The notes under the pieces were generated by a model that saw only the letters and a list, made by a program, of their open reading frames with translations, searched no databases and had not been told where the DNA came from. From Caryophanales bacterium UBA2253 (GTDB lineage: Bacteria > Bacillota_I > Bacilli_A > ML615J-28 > CAG-698): 34,792 nucleotides of DNA. Shown here piece by piece: positions 7,655 through 16,302 of the stretch (positions are counted from its first letter, which is position 1; every line of letters begins with the position of its first letter). The DNA is taken from positions 1 through 34,792 of the forward strand of contig DDXT01000073.1 of the NCBI GenBank assembly GCA_002347755.1. Direction: 5' to 3'. Both the position numbers and the translations under genes were made by a program.

Positions 7655-10096
7655 TTATTTATAAGTCAGAGATTCTTGGTTGGTCGCGATCTTCAGATCG
7701 AGCTGCTTGATGAAGTTGGCATTGGTGAAGGTATCCATCGCGAAGGTGATGTTTTGTTCTTTCATGTCTTCATAGCAAACGATCGCCACATTGGCGGTAC
7801 CGATCAGCTCGGTCTTGATCGGGGTAAAGTATTTGGTGATGGCCGCGATTTGCGCGGTTGTCAGCCCGTCGGATTCCTCATCTTCCAGATACAATTGGAT
7901 CTGGGCCAGTGTCGGGATGTATTTTCCTACTTCCCAAGCGGCCAGATCATAGCTTTCCAGATTGACGTAAACATGGTATCCGTATTTGGTAACGATGTAA
8001 GACCAGGTTCCGAATTCATCGGCGGTCAGACCGTAAACGGTCGGCGTGGTTGAATCAGGGTCGGCTTGCCAGACGGTCCGGACGGCGTCATCAAATTCTT
8101 CAACCATCGATCCGGAAGCGAATGTTCCCAGATCCTGGTAAAGCACGGTCAATCCTGCGGTTTTGTATTTCGAGATCTCAATGCCTTTGAATGAATAATC
8201 GATGCCCGGGAAGATGTCCTGAGCCGCGGTGGTTTGCTCTTTGGAAGCCGCGAAGAACGGAGCTTTGTTGAAAGCCAGTTCCAACGCCTGAAGACGGGTG
8301 GAATAAGTTCCTTCGGTTTCCGTAGTCAGATATTCCATGATGGCGCGATCCAATTCCTCGGCCATGGCGATCTGATTGGCGGTCCAATCGGCCGGATCGA
8401 CCATGTTGCCGGCGTCATCATAAGAAGCGATCAGCAGATGAACGCCTTTGACGCTGTAATACTTGTCAACGATGCCGTTCATTTGGGCTTCATAAAACAG
8501 CCATAACGGGCTTTCGATGGTGGCATCGGTCAGATCTCCCAAGGAAGCAGTGAAAGCATCCCGGATCTCCAAGTATAGATAATATTCAAGCAATTCTTCT
8601 TCGGAAGAAACCCCGTAGATGTCTTCCATGAAGTTTTGCCATCCGTAATCCTTGTCATATCCGTAATCGGCATAAACGCCGCTTTCCAGATTGTTTTTCT
8701 CATCTTCGACCTGTTGAACTATGATGTCCCATTTGGTTTGATCGAGGACCTCTTTGGTTTTTATGTTATAGATGGCATTCAAATCGGTGTCGTTGACGAA
8801 ACGGAGATAATCCAATTCGCTGATGGAAACGCTGATCCCGTATTTGCGGTTCATGGCAACAAACAGATCATCGGCGGAATAAGATTTCAGATCCGTTTTT
8901 GCGACGATGGTCGCATTGGTCTTCTTGGTGGTTTCATGAGTCAGTTTCGCGGTTTCGACCGAGCTGACGTAAGCGGCTTCGATTTCGTTGTCATAGATAA
9001 TGAACCCGTGCTCGGCGCGAAGGGCGATCATTTTGGCGGTAATGACGGAATTGGTGGCGCCAGCGGTGATCAGTTTTTCCCGGATCTCGGCTTTGACGTC
9101 ATCAAACAGATCCCGGTGTTCCGCTATTTCCAAAACCAGCGTGTACTCGGATCCGTTTCCGTAGACTTTTGGAACATTCGTATAGAAGCCGGCCGTTGGA
9201 TAACTTTCTAATTGGGTGAATAGGTTAATGAGAGCGGATTGCAAATTGTTGATGTCCGCGTATTCGAAATGCAATTCAGCGATGTTTTCCGGATGGAAAG
9301 CGATGACTCCGGCGGTGGTGGTGTATTCGGTTCCTTCTTTAAGAGCCAAAGTTTCCGTCGGATAGTTCTCGACTTCATGAGCATTTTGATTGTTATAAAG
9401 ATCGATGAAGGCTTTGACGATCTCTTGTTCGGTCAGAAGCGAATCGTCCAGGGTCTTCATCCAGACGCCGCTGACAATCTTGACGCCGATTTGCATCAAA
9501 GCGTCATCCAAAGTCTTTTGGGTCGGGTAAGTAACGATGACGGCTTCATAATTCTTCTTATAATTGTTGTTGTATTGGTTTTGGTATTCCGCGTCGGTGA
9601 AATCCTCTTCGGCGTATTGCTCCCGAATGAGGTCTTTCGCGTAAAGTTTCTTGGATAAAGTCAAATGATAATAATCATTGATCTCAGCCGCATCGATCAG
9701 CCCGTAATTTTCATAAAGGTCATCAAAATGGGCTTGATAAGCTTCATCGATCTCTTCTTGAGTCAGTCCGTCTTTCCCGCTTGGGAAAACCGCGGTGTCA
9801 ATGGCCGTCTGAACTTCTTCGGCAGTGACGGCGTCCCAATAGTTGGTAGCGCCTTTGGCAGTGGCTTTCAAAAGATCGGTGTCAAGCAAGTCAAGCAAAA
9901 CGGTGATCCCGACTTGGTTTTTCAGACGATCGTAAATGTTGGCGCGGGTCGCCGAATAATTGACGGTTCCGTCAACGACCGTAAAGTAATCGCCGTCCGG
10001 ATCGGAAATCGATGGCAAGTTTTTATCCTCGTTTCCGCAGGCCACAAAACCGGTTATTGCCAATAAAAGCAGCAAGGCTAATAATGTTTTTTTCAT
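7655..10096 (-). CDS. Large lipoprotein with tandem SurA/PrsA-like regions (paralogue 1)
   Basis: Predicted lipoprotein of 813 aa. Start at 10096, the ATG after AAGGAG, rather than an upstream TTG. Signal peptide 1-20 with Cys20 in FVAC. Function unknown. What I see: a helical segment at about 45-75 (IYDRLKNQVG) resembling the SurA/PrsA chaperone N-domain; a stretch near 190 resembling the start of a parvulin domain; then a second copy of the pattern, DDLFVAMNRKYG near 409 and VKGVHLLIASYD near 550. It is clearly paralogous to the protein at 11014-13689 over the full length, for example VDPADWT and YGWQNF. It is rich in acidic residues, Tyr and Thr, with no transmembrane segment after the signal. 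Inferred role: extracytoplasmic folding factor or a surface protein derived from one. It follows walJ at 23 nt. Confidence 0.75.
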   Translation of the reverse strand: MKKTLLALLLLLAITGFVACGNEDKNLPSISDPDGDYFTVVDGTVNYSATRANIYDRLKNQVGITVLLDLLDTDLLKATAKGATNYWDAVTAEEVQTAIDTAVFPSGKDGLTQEEIDEAYQAHFDDLYENYGLIDAAEINDYYHLTLSKKLYAKDLIREQYAEEDFTDAEYQNQYNNNYKKNYEAVIVTYPTQKTLDDALMQIGVKIVSGVWMKTLDDSLLTEQEIVKAFIDLYNNQNAHEVENYPTETLALKEGTEYTTTAGVIAFHPENIAELHFEYADINNLQSALINLFTQLESYPTAGFYTNVPKVYGNGSEYTLVLEIAEHRDLFDDVKAEIREKLITAGATNSVITAKMIALRAEHGFIIYDNEIEAAYVSSVETAKLTHETTKKTNATIVAKTDLKSYSADDLFVAMNRKYGISVSISELDYLRFVNDTDLNAIYNIKTKEVLDQTKWDIIVQQVEDEKNNLESGVYADYGYDKDYGWQNFMEDIYGVSSEEELLEYYLYLEIRDAFTASLGDLTDATIESPLWLFYEAQMNGIVDKYYSVKGVHLLIASYDDAGNMVDPADWTANQIAMAEELDRAIMEYLTTETEGTYSTRLQALELAFNKAPFFAASKEQTTAAQDIFPGIDYSFKGIEISKYKTAGLTVLYQDLGTFASGSMVEEFDDAVRTVWQADPDSTTPTVYGLTADEFGTWSYIVTKYGYHVYVNLESYDLAAWEVGKYIPTLAQIQLYLEDEESDGLTTAQIAAITKYFTPIKTELIGTANVAIVCYEDMKEQNITFAMDTFTNANFIKQLDLKIATNQESLTYK

Positions 10097-10119
10097 ATGT
10101 GTTTTCTCCTTATTTAATG

Positions 10120-10896
10120 TCAAATCTCATATAGTTTTGAGGCTTCCCATTGCCCGGCCATTTCGATGTCTCCCGAAAAAGTTTTTTTCATCTCCGCGAT
10201 GATCTCTCTTTCGATGATTTCCGGACGGTTGCATTCTTCGCTGATGTGAGCAAGCAAAACCACTTTTTGGCGGTGATTAAGAACAAGTTCGAGGATCTGG
10301 CCGCAAATGTAGTTGGACATGTGTCCGACCGGGGAAAGGATCCGTTCTTTGAGGGCCCGGGGCCGGTTGCTTTCAATCAGCATCTCGACGTCGTGGTTGG
10401 ACTCAATGACGAGACCGTCCACATCTTTGAGCAAGTCGATGTAAGGCAGCGGGAAAAACCCGGTGTCGGTGATGCAAGCCAAGCGCTTGGCTTCGGAAAT
10501 GAAGATGTAGCCGAAGATGCTGGCGCTGTCATGAGACAGCTTGAGCGTCATCAATTCCAAATCTTTGATGACATATTTCTTGTTGGCTTCGATGAAGTTC
10601 ACTTTTTGACCGATCAGCCGCCGGCGGGAAGCTTCATCAAGCCGGTCGAAAGACAGTTTGTTTATGAACAGGCTGGCATGCGTTTTTTTTAAAAAAGTGA
10701 CCAAAAACTTGACGTGGTCGATGTGTTCGTGGGAAATGACTACCGCGTCGATCCGGGATAAGTCGAGATTCATTCCCCCGACCCGCCGCTGGGCTTCGCC
10801 AAGAGAGATCCCCGCGTCGAGGATGATTTTGGCTTCCTTGGTTTCCAAGTAAGTCATGTTGCCTTTGGAACCGCTGGCGATGGTACAAAATTTCAT
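10120..10896 (-). CDS. yycJ: WalJ/YycJ-family metallo-beta-lactamase-fold hydrolase
   Basis: Cytoplasmic MBL-fold protein of 258 aa, close to the usual YycJ length. The N-terminus MKFCTIASGSKGN is characteristic of the family, and the metal-binding motif H56-E-H58-I-D60-H61 is intact. Further ligands are likely the H in KLSHDSASI, the D in CITDTGF and the H in LLAHISEE. In Bacillus the family belongs to the walRK region and has been linked to coordinating replication and cell-wall metabolism; its substrate is likely a nucleic acid. No walRK genes are visible here, so it has moved to a new context between the two lipoproteins. ATG is preceded by GAGG. Confidence 0.9.
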   Translation of the reverse strand: MKFCTIASGSKGNMTYLETKEAKIILDAGISLGEAQRRVGGMNLDLSRIDAVVISHEHIDHVKFLVTFLKKTHASLFINKLSFDRLDEASRRRLIGQKVNFIEANKKYVIKDLELMTLKLSHDSASIFGYIFISEAKRLACITDTGFFPLPYIDLLKDVDGLVIESNHDVEMLIESNRPRALKERILSPVGHMSNYICGQILELVLNHRQKVVLLAHISEECNRPEIIEREIIAEMKKTFSGDIEMAGQWEASKLYEI

Positions 10897-10923
10897 AAGC
10901 CCGCCTCGTTTTTACTCTTAATA

Positions 10924-10952
10924 ATTATACACATCTTTTCGGTTTTTTTCAA
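10924..10952 (-). promoter_or_regulatory. Sigma-A-like promoter of yycJ
   Basis: TTGAAA (10952-10947), 17 nt spacer, TATAAT (10929-10924) on the minus strand, about 30 nt upstream of the yycJ ATG. Confidence 0.7.
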
Positions 10953-10972
10953 GAATAATCGACAGATGTTTT

Positions 10973-11001
10973 AAAAAAGACCCTGAGTCTCCCCAAGGTC
11001 T
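10973..11001 (-). terminator. Likely terminator of lipoprotein paralogue 2
   Basis: AGACC (10979-10983) pairs with GGTCT (10997-11001). On the minus strand it is followed by a run of six T. The stem is short, so the call is moderate; its place 13 nt after the stop at 11014 supports it. Confidence 0.6.
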
Positions 11002-11013
11002 GATTTTAAATTT

Positions 11014-13689
11014 TTATTTGGTTCCGAAATAAGCCAAGGATTCATCGCTGGCCGCAATTTGAAGATCCAGGAAGGCATTAAACTCTTCGCGGGTGTAATT
11101 TCCCCCATTGAAAGTAATGTCCAAGGCCTTCATTTGGCTGAACAGCTGAATGTTGGAATAATCGGTGCCGGTGAGTTCGGTCTTGACCGGGGTGAAGAAC
11201 GAAGTGACGGCCGTACCCATGGCGGTTGTGAATTCTTCTTCAGTTTCGTTTCCGTCAGCATCCAGCAGGTACTCGGCGGCGCTGTCGGCCAAATAAGTCT
11301 TGACCATCAGGAAAGTCGGAAGAACGGTTGAATTGGTTTCGTCCCAAATGGCGATCTGGTTCACGCTGGTATTGATGTAAGCGTGGTATCCGTTTTCAGT
11401 GACTAGGTAAGTCCAATTGCCCAAGTCGTCAGCCGCATTCAGATAAGGGGTATGTTCGGTCGAAGGTTTGTTTTCAGTCGCATCCCAAATGATCTTGGCG
11501 GCATCGGTCGGAGCATTATCAGTCTCGCTGGCATTGGTGTAAGTTCCCAAATCCGCATATTCCAGACTCAAACCTGCGGATTTGAATTTGGCAACTTCGA
11601 TCAGGTCGCGGAAGACATAATCAAATCCGGCCGGCTGCGATGCCAGATCCTGAGCAACGGTGGCCAGGAAGCGCGGCGAAGCCGTGAACGCATCGGCGAT
11701 GGCTTGGAATTTGGCGGCGGATTCGCCGGAAATCTCACGCATGTAGGTCCAAATTTGTTGATATAATTCTTTGGCCAGATCGGTTTGATAAACAGTCCAA
11801 TCGGCCGGGTCAACTTTGTTTCCGTCTTCGTCATTGATGCAGATCAGCAGTTGGATCCCGGCGACGCTGTAATATTCGTCGACGATGGATTGCATCTTTT
11901 CTACGTAAGTCAGCCACAGCGCCGAAGTTTCATCAAGGTCTTCGAGGTCTCCGAGCGAAGCGGCATAATCGGATTTGATCTGCGAATAAAGCAAAGCGTA
12001 AAGCAGGTCATGATCGTCCTCGGCTCCGTATACATCACGGATGAAGTTCTTCCATCCATACTCCGGTCCGAATCCGTAAGTTTGGTAGGCTCCCGCGACG
12101 AAATTGTTCTTAAGGTTGTTGGCTTGGGTAATGATGGCTCCCCATTTTTCGGCGTCAAGGATCCTCTCTTTATCCGGGGCTTCGGTCAGATAATAATCAT
12201 AAATCTGATTGAATTCCAAACTGTTGAGCATTCTTTGATAGTTGATTTCCGCGTAAGCCAAAGTAATTCCGTATTTCTTGTCCAGCAGATCAAAGAGTTC
12301 ATCGGCCGAATATCGGACTTCTCCGACTTTGGCGATTAGCGTTTCGCTGGTCTCTTTGCTGGTGGCGAAAGTTTGGCTGTAAGACTTGGCGGTGGAAACA
12401 TAGGATTCTTCCAGGTCCGGATCATAGATGACCAAGCCCTTTTCCGCGCGCAGTTTCACGATGGCGGTATTGATGTAAGTCTGAGTCAGCTCTTTTTCAA
12501 ACAGAGCGGCTTTGATCTCGGCGGTGACATCTTCTTCTTCAGGAGCAACTTCCTCCGCGATCTTCAGAATGAAGCAATACAATTCTCCGGAGTCGTAACT
12601 GCGAAGGGTCGGAGTGTACCAAGTGGTGGTTGCAGAGATTTCCGGGCTGACAAAGCCTTCGTAAGTCTCTTTCATGGTTCGTTTGATGTAGTTTTCGATT
12701 TCGCTTTGATAAGCGACGAGTTCGTCATAAGTGAAATATAATTCATTCAAAGTTTCGTCGGTATCCGATACTTCGGTTCCGAAGACGATTTTCGTGCCGG
12801 TATCAGCGGCGATCTCCCCGTATTGGGTATCTTTGACCAAAGTCAGAGTGCTGGTCGGATATTCCGCGATCTCTCCGGAATGAACGGTGTTATACATGTC
12901 AATGAAGGCTTTGACGATCTCGTAAGGCGTCAACGTGGTTTCGACTCCCGCGACGTCTTTGACCCAACGATTGAAATCGGTGGTCACGGCGGAATCTTTT
13001 TCATGGATGGAATATCCCAACTGCGCCAACAGATCTTCGCCTTCGGCCGCGGTTGAGAACGGAACGATGATGGTCCAGTATCCGTTCATGTAATTGGCAT
13101 CGTAATAAGTCGAGATCTCGTCATCGGTGAAGTACGGATCAAGATCCGCATCCGCCGCTGCCGCCGCGTCCGCGGTTTCCACGGCCAATGTCAATTGATC
13201 AGTCGCGTAAAGCTTCTTGGCCAAAAGCAAACGATGATAAGCGCGGACATCGTCTTCGGTTCGCAAACCGGAAGACGTGTACAATCCGTCGTAATAATCA
13301 TCAATGGTCGTTTGGATCTCTTCCGCGCTGAGTCCGTCTCTTCCGTCCGGGAAGATGGCTTCTTCAATCGCCGCATCGATCTCGGCCAGAGTGATGACGT
13401 CATAATAATTGGAAGTGCCTTTTGGCAGGGTCTTGAGAATGTCCGCGTCGATCTTGTCTAACAAAACGGACTCGCCGTAAGCCAGCTTAAGCTGTTCATA
13501 CATTTTCAGGTTGGTAATGGAATAAGTGCGGCCCTCTTCGGTAACCGACAAGTATTCCCCTTCCGGGTCGGCGATGGCAGGAACAACGGGATCCTTGCTG
13601 AAAACCGTGCAGGAAACCGCAATTCCGATGATCACCAGTAATACTATTATTAATGGCAGCGTTCTTTTGATTACTGACTTACTATTCAT
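11014..13689 (-). CDS. Large lipoprotein with tandem SurA/PrsA-like regions (paralogue 2)
   Basis: Predicted lipoprotein of 891 aa. Start at 13689 (MNSKSVIK), the ATG 8 nt after AAGGAG; the GTG at 13698 overlaps that site. Signal peptide to Cys27 (IAVSC). Function unknown. It follows the same plan as the protein at 7655-10096: an N-domain-like helix pair near 55-85, a parvulin-like start (WTIIVPFSTAAEGEDLL) near 208, a second N-domain-like ADELFDLLDKKYG near 458 and a second parvulin-like GIQLLICINDEDG near 606. Shared blocks include VDPADWT, YGWKNF and SLGDL. Single-gene transcript with its own promoter and terminator. Extracytoplasmic foldase-related function is inference from these weak similarities; a structural surface protein is possible. 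Confidence 0.75.
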   Translation of the reverse strand: MNSKSVIKRTLPLIIVLLVIIGIAVSCTVFSKDPVVPAIADPEGEYLSVTEEGRTYSITNLKMYEQLKLAYGESVLLDKIDADILKTLPKGTSNYYDVITLAEIDAAIEEAIFPDGRDGLSAEEIQTTIDDYYDGLYTSSGLRTEDDVRAYHRLLLAKKLYATDQLTLAVETADAAAAADADLDPYFTDDEISTYYDANYMNGYWTIIVPFSTAAEGEDLLAQLGYSIHEKDSAVTTDFNRWVKDVAGVETTLTPYEIVKAFIDMYNTVHSGEIAEYPTSTLTLVKDTQYGEIAADTGTKIVFGTEVSDTDETLNELYFTYDELVAYQSEIENYIKRTMKETYEGFVSPEISATTTWYTPTLRSYDSGELYCFILKIAEEVAPEEEDVTAEIKAALFEKELTQTYINTAIVKLRAEKGLVIYDPDLEESYVSTAKSYSQTFATSKETSETLIAKVGEVRYSADELFDLLDKKYGITLAYAEINYQRMLNSLEFNQIYDYYLTEAPDKERILDAEKWGAIITQANNLKNNFVAGAYQTYGFGPEYGWKNFIRDVYGAEDDHDLLYALLYSQIKSDYAASLGDLEDLDETSALWLTYVEKMQSIVDEYYSVAGIQLLICINDEDGNKVDPADWTVYQTDLAKELYQQIWTYMREISGESAAKFQAIADAFTASPRFLATVAQDLASQPAGFDYVFRDLIEVAKFKSAGLSLEYADLGTYTNASETDNAPTDAAKIIWDATENKPSTEHTPYLNAADDLGNWTYLVTENGYHAYINTSVNQIAIWDETNSTVLPTFLMVKTYLADSAAEYLLDADGNETEEEFTTAMGTAVTSFFTPVKTELTGTDYSNIQLFSQMKALDITFNGGNYTREEFNAFLDLQIAASDESLAYFGTK

Positions 13690-13754
13690 ATTATTCACTC
13701 CTTATAGATTTCTACTAAAAGTACTTTGTAATGCTTCGATAATACAACATACAT

Positions 13755-13783
13755 ATTTTACTACTTTAATATTTATTTGTAAA
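13755..13783 (-). promoter_or_regulatory. Promoter of lipoprotein paralogue 2
   Basis: TTTACA (13783-13778), 17 nt, TAAAAT (13760-13755) on the minus strand. It implies a 5' leader of about 60 nt. Confidence 0.6.
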
Positions 13784-13805
13784 TGCTTTTTTTGTTATTT
13801 GAGGG

Positions 13806-13827
13806 CGAAGAACCCGGTGGTTCTTCG
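13806..13827. terminator. Second hairpin between CNNM gene and lipoprotein 2
   Basis: A perfect 9-bp stem, CGAAGAACC (13806-13814) with GGTTCTTCG (13819-13827), and a CGGT tetraloop. On the plus strand it is followed by a T-rich tail; on the minus strand the tail is weak. It may back up the terminator at 13843-13869 or isolate the lipoprotein promoter. Confidence 0.5.
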
Positions 13828-13842
13828 GCGGGCTTTTCTTTT

Positions 13843-13869
13843 AAAAAATAACCACGCGCCGTGGTTATT
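13843..13869 (-). terminator. Terminator of the CNNM/CorC gene, overlapping its stop codon
   Basis: A perfect 10-bp stem, AATAACCACG (13847-13856) with CGTGGTTATT (13860-13869), and a 3-nt loop, then six T on the minus strand. The TAA stop at 13867-13865 lies inside the upstream arm. Confidence 0.85.
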
Positions 13870-15232
13870 CCGAAATTCTGGTTATTTTTAACTCAACGCT
13901 TCGAATTCGTCGGTTTTCGACTTTCTTGACGGTGAATTCCAAATCATACTTTATTTCTACGGGATTTTCCAGGTCGATTTCTTCATACATCGAAGTGTAA
14001 TGGATTACTTTGCCTTCGATCGGAAGGTCTTCGCACAACTCGTAAACGAATCCGCCGACGGTCGAATAATTCGAGATCGGAGTTTCGCCGAGTTTTAGTT
14101 TTTCAAACAGTTCTTCCAGCTCCATGTTCGCGGAAAGACTGTAATGATTGTCATCGATCTGCGAAATGATCAAATCGGCGACTTCGTCGTATTCGTCATA
14201 AATTTCCCCGACCAATTCCTCAAGCGCGTCTTCCATGGTCACGATGCCGCTGGTCCCGCCGTATTCATCCGAAACGATGGCCAGGTGTTTTTTCGTTTTT
14301 TGCATGTCTTTGATCAAATCATTGACTTTGGTCTTCTTGGAAACGTAATATGGTTCGCTGATGATCTTGGACAGGTCAACGGTCTCGTTTTTCAGGATGG
14401 CGGTAAAGAAATCTCTTTCGCTCAGGATGCCGATCATGTGGTCTTTGTCATCGCGATAAACCGGCATTCGCGAAAACTGATGTTCAAAAAATAAATTTTT
14501 TATGGTTTCAACGGAGTCATTGATGTCAATGGCGATCACATCGACGCGCGGAGTCATGATGTCAAAAACGGTCCGATCATTCAAATTGATGGCGTTTTGA
14601 ATCAAATCCGCGTCTTCTTCCTCAATCACGCCTTCATCTTCCATGACGTCGATGATCGATTCCAGTTCAGCTTCCGTAACATAGGGGTTTTCCCCGGCTT
14701 CTTTTTTGTTCTTCTTGATTGAATTGTTCAGTTTTATGAACAGCCAGGAGACCGGCCATAGGATCTTGATGATCGCATACATCGCTCCCGAGAACCGGAG
14801 AGCGGCTTTCTCGGGGTTCTCTTTTCCGTAAGTTTTGGGCAGGATCTCTCCGAAAATGAGAACGATGATGGTCATGAGCACGGTGTTGACAACATTGGCA
14901 ACGGTCGGATTCATTATGGTTTTTCCCAAAATGAATGCGCCGATGGTCGTCGCGGAAATGTTGACGAAGTTGTTGCCGATGAGAATGGTCGTCAGGGTGA
15001 CATCGAATTTTTCGGCGATGTAAACGGCTTTTTTGGCGCCCTTTTTCTTCTCCTCCATATAGTTTCGAAGGCGAATCAGGTTGACGCTGGAGAACGCGGT
15101 TTCCGTCGACGAAAAAAAGGCTGATGCAGCCAACAAAAAAATCATCAAGATCAGCAAAATGACATTCAATATCCAGTTTTCGGTTATGAAATTAAAATTG
15201 ATGTTCAAGAGCAGAGGCTCGAGCGGGTCCAA
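13865..15232 (-). CDS. CNNM/CorC (hemolysin C family) membrane protein
   Basis: Membrane protein of the CNNM transmembrane (DUF21), CBS-pair and CorC_HlyC family, linked to magnesium or other divalent-cation transport. About 455 aa from the TTG at 15232, which lies 8 nt after GAGGTG; a GTG at 15247 would overlap that site. Hydrophobic segments are at about 15-40, 85-115 and 120-165, with the family motif FFSSTETAFSSVN. The CBS pair spans about 205-330 and starts with MTPRVDVIAIDIND; DEYGGTSGIVTMEDALEELVGEI is its typical end. The CorC domain fills about 350-450. Monocistronic, with its own promoter and a terminator overlapping the stop. Confidence 0.92.
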   Translation of the reverse strand: MDPLEPLLLNINFNFITENWILNVILLILMIFLLAASAFFSSTETAFSSVNLIRLRNYMEEKKKGAKKAVYIAEKFDVTLTTILIGNNFVNISATTIGAFILGKTIMNPTVANVVNTVLMTIIVLIFGEILPKTYGKENPEKAALRFSGAMYAIIKILWPVSWLFIKLNNSIKKNKKEAGENPYVTEAELESIIDVMEDEGVIEEEDADLIQNAINLNDRTVFDIMTPRVDVIAIDINDSVETIKNLFFEHQFSRMPVYRDDKDHMIGILSERDFFTAILKNETVDLSKIISEPYYVSKKTKVNDLIKDMQKTKKHLAIVSDEYGGTSGIVTMEDALEELVGEIYDEYDEVADLIISQIDDNHYSLSANMELEELFEKLKLGETPISNYSTVGGFVYELCEDLPIEGKVIHYTSMYEEIDLENPVEIKYDLEFTVKKVENRRIRSVELKITRISE

Positions 15233-15273
15233 AAAACAACACCTCACAATGAAATTTAATATAATTGAACATT

Positions 15274-15302
15274 ATTATAACATACGAATCGGAAAAAGTC
15301 CA
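15274..15302 (-). promoter_or_regulatory. Promoter of the CNNM/CorC gene
   Basis: TGGACT (15302-15297), 17 nt, TATAAT (15279-15274) on the minus strand. Confidence 0.65.
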
Positions 15303-15324
15303 TAAAAAATCCGGATTTTAAGCA

Positions 15325-15358
15325 ATAAATAAAAAAAGCTCGTGAAAAACACGGGCTT
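15325..15358 (-). terminator. Terminator of the cca-yhaM transcript
   Basis: AAGC-T-CGTG (15336-15344) pairs with CACG-G-GCTT (15350-15358), closing on a 5-nt loop. On the minus strand it is followed by a long T-tract. It starts 6 nt after the yhaM stop. Confidence 0.85.
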
Positions 15359-15363
15359 TCGGC

Positions 15364-16302
15364 TTAAAATTTCGGTACGTAAAACGGTTTTCGGTCAAAA
15401 GCGGAGATCGGTCCGGTGAATTCACCCTGGCTGGTTCCGGTCACTTCTTTTTCCAAAGCAGCCAGCCGGGAATCAGAATAATCCAACATGAAGAGCAAAG
15501 CCGCTTCGGCGATTCCCGGTTCTTTCGGAGACCCGTATTCCAACAATCCGTGATGGGAAAGGATCAGGTGCTGCAGGCAAAGGACCTCGTCGGTATTCTC
15601 GGCTTTCAGTTCGCAGGCGGCTTCATAAACCAGATTGGAACCGATGGCGATGTGGCCCAGCAGATTGCCGGCTTTGGTGTATTCCGTTCCTTTGGGTCCG
15701 CTCAGTTCCACGAGTTTCCCAAGGTCATGCAAAATGATCCCTCCGTAAACCAGGTTCTTGTTCAGATAAGGGTATAGGGCTAAATAACCGTCGCTCAGCT
15801 TCAACATCGAATAAACATGGTAGGCCAAGCCCGAGAAATAATTATGATGCATGTTCATGGCTGCCGGATACAGGAAATAGTCAATGAAGTGTTTTTTAAG
15901 CAAAGTGTAGACGATCGATTTGATGATTTCGTTGTCGATCTTGTTGACATAGGCAATGATCTCTTCCTTCAGCTGGTCGACGCTCAATTTCGCGTATTCG
16001 TAAAAATCATTCCGATCGACCTCTTCATCCGTTGCCAAACGAAATTCGGTGACGTTGAACTGCATCTTTCCCTGGTAATCCTTCATGGTCCCGGTGGCTT
16101 CGTATATTTCGCCGTTCTTCAGAACTTGGCGTTTTTCGTCATTGAAAGACCACATTTTTACTTCAATCAGGTCCGTCCCGTCAAAACCAAGCATGGTGGC
16201 ATAATCCGCATTGGCATTGGTTTTCTTGATTTGGACGTCCGAGAACCGTAAAAACAAGGTGGCTTTGTCTCCGGCCGTAAAATCTTTAATTTTCTTTGTC
16301 AT
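15364..16302 (-). CDS. yhaM: 3'-5' exoribonuclease YhaM
   Basis: YhaM/CBF1-family 3'-5' exonuclease of 312 aa, the usual length. The N-terminal OB fold (about 5-95, with GTMKDYQGKMQFNV) binds nucleic acid. The HD domain fills about 155-290: HHNYFSGLAYH supplies the first histidines, LHDLGK at about 191-196 the HD pair, and LSHHG the distal histidine. The family trims RNA 3' ends in Bacillota and also acts on DNA. The start codon lies 17 nt inside the end of the upstream CCA-transferase-like gene, so the two should be translationally coupled. ATG with GAGGA 10 nt upstream. Confidence 0.94.
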   Translation of the reverse strand: MTKKIKDFTAGDKATLFLRFSDVQIKKTNANADYATMLGFDGTDLIEVKMWSFNDEKRQVLKNGEIYEATGTMKDYQGKMQFNVTEFRLATDEEVDRNDFYEYAKLSVDQLKEEIIAYVNKIDNEIIKSIVYTLLKKHFIDYFLYPAAMNMHHNYFSGLAYHVYSMLKLSDGYLALYPYLNKNLVYGGIILHDLGKLVELSGPKGTEYTKAGNLLGHIAIGSNLVYEAACELKAENTDEVLCLQHLILSHHGLLEYGSPKEPGIAEAALLFMLDYSDSRLAALEKEVTGTSQGEFTGPISAFDRKPFYVPKF

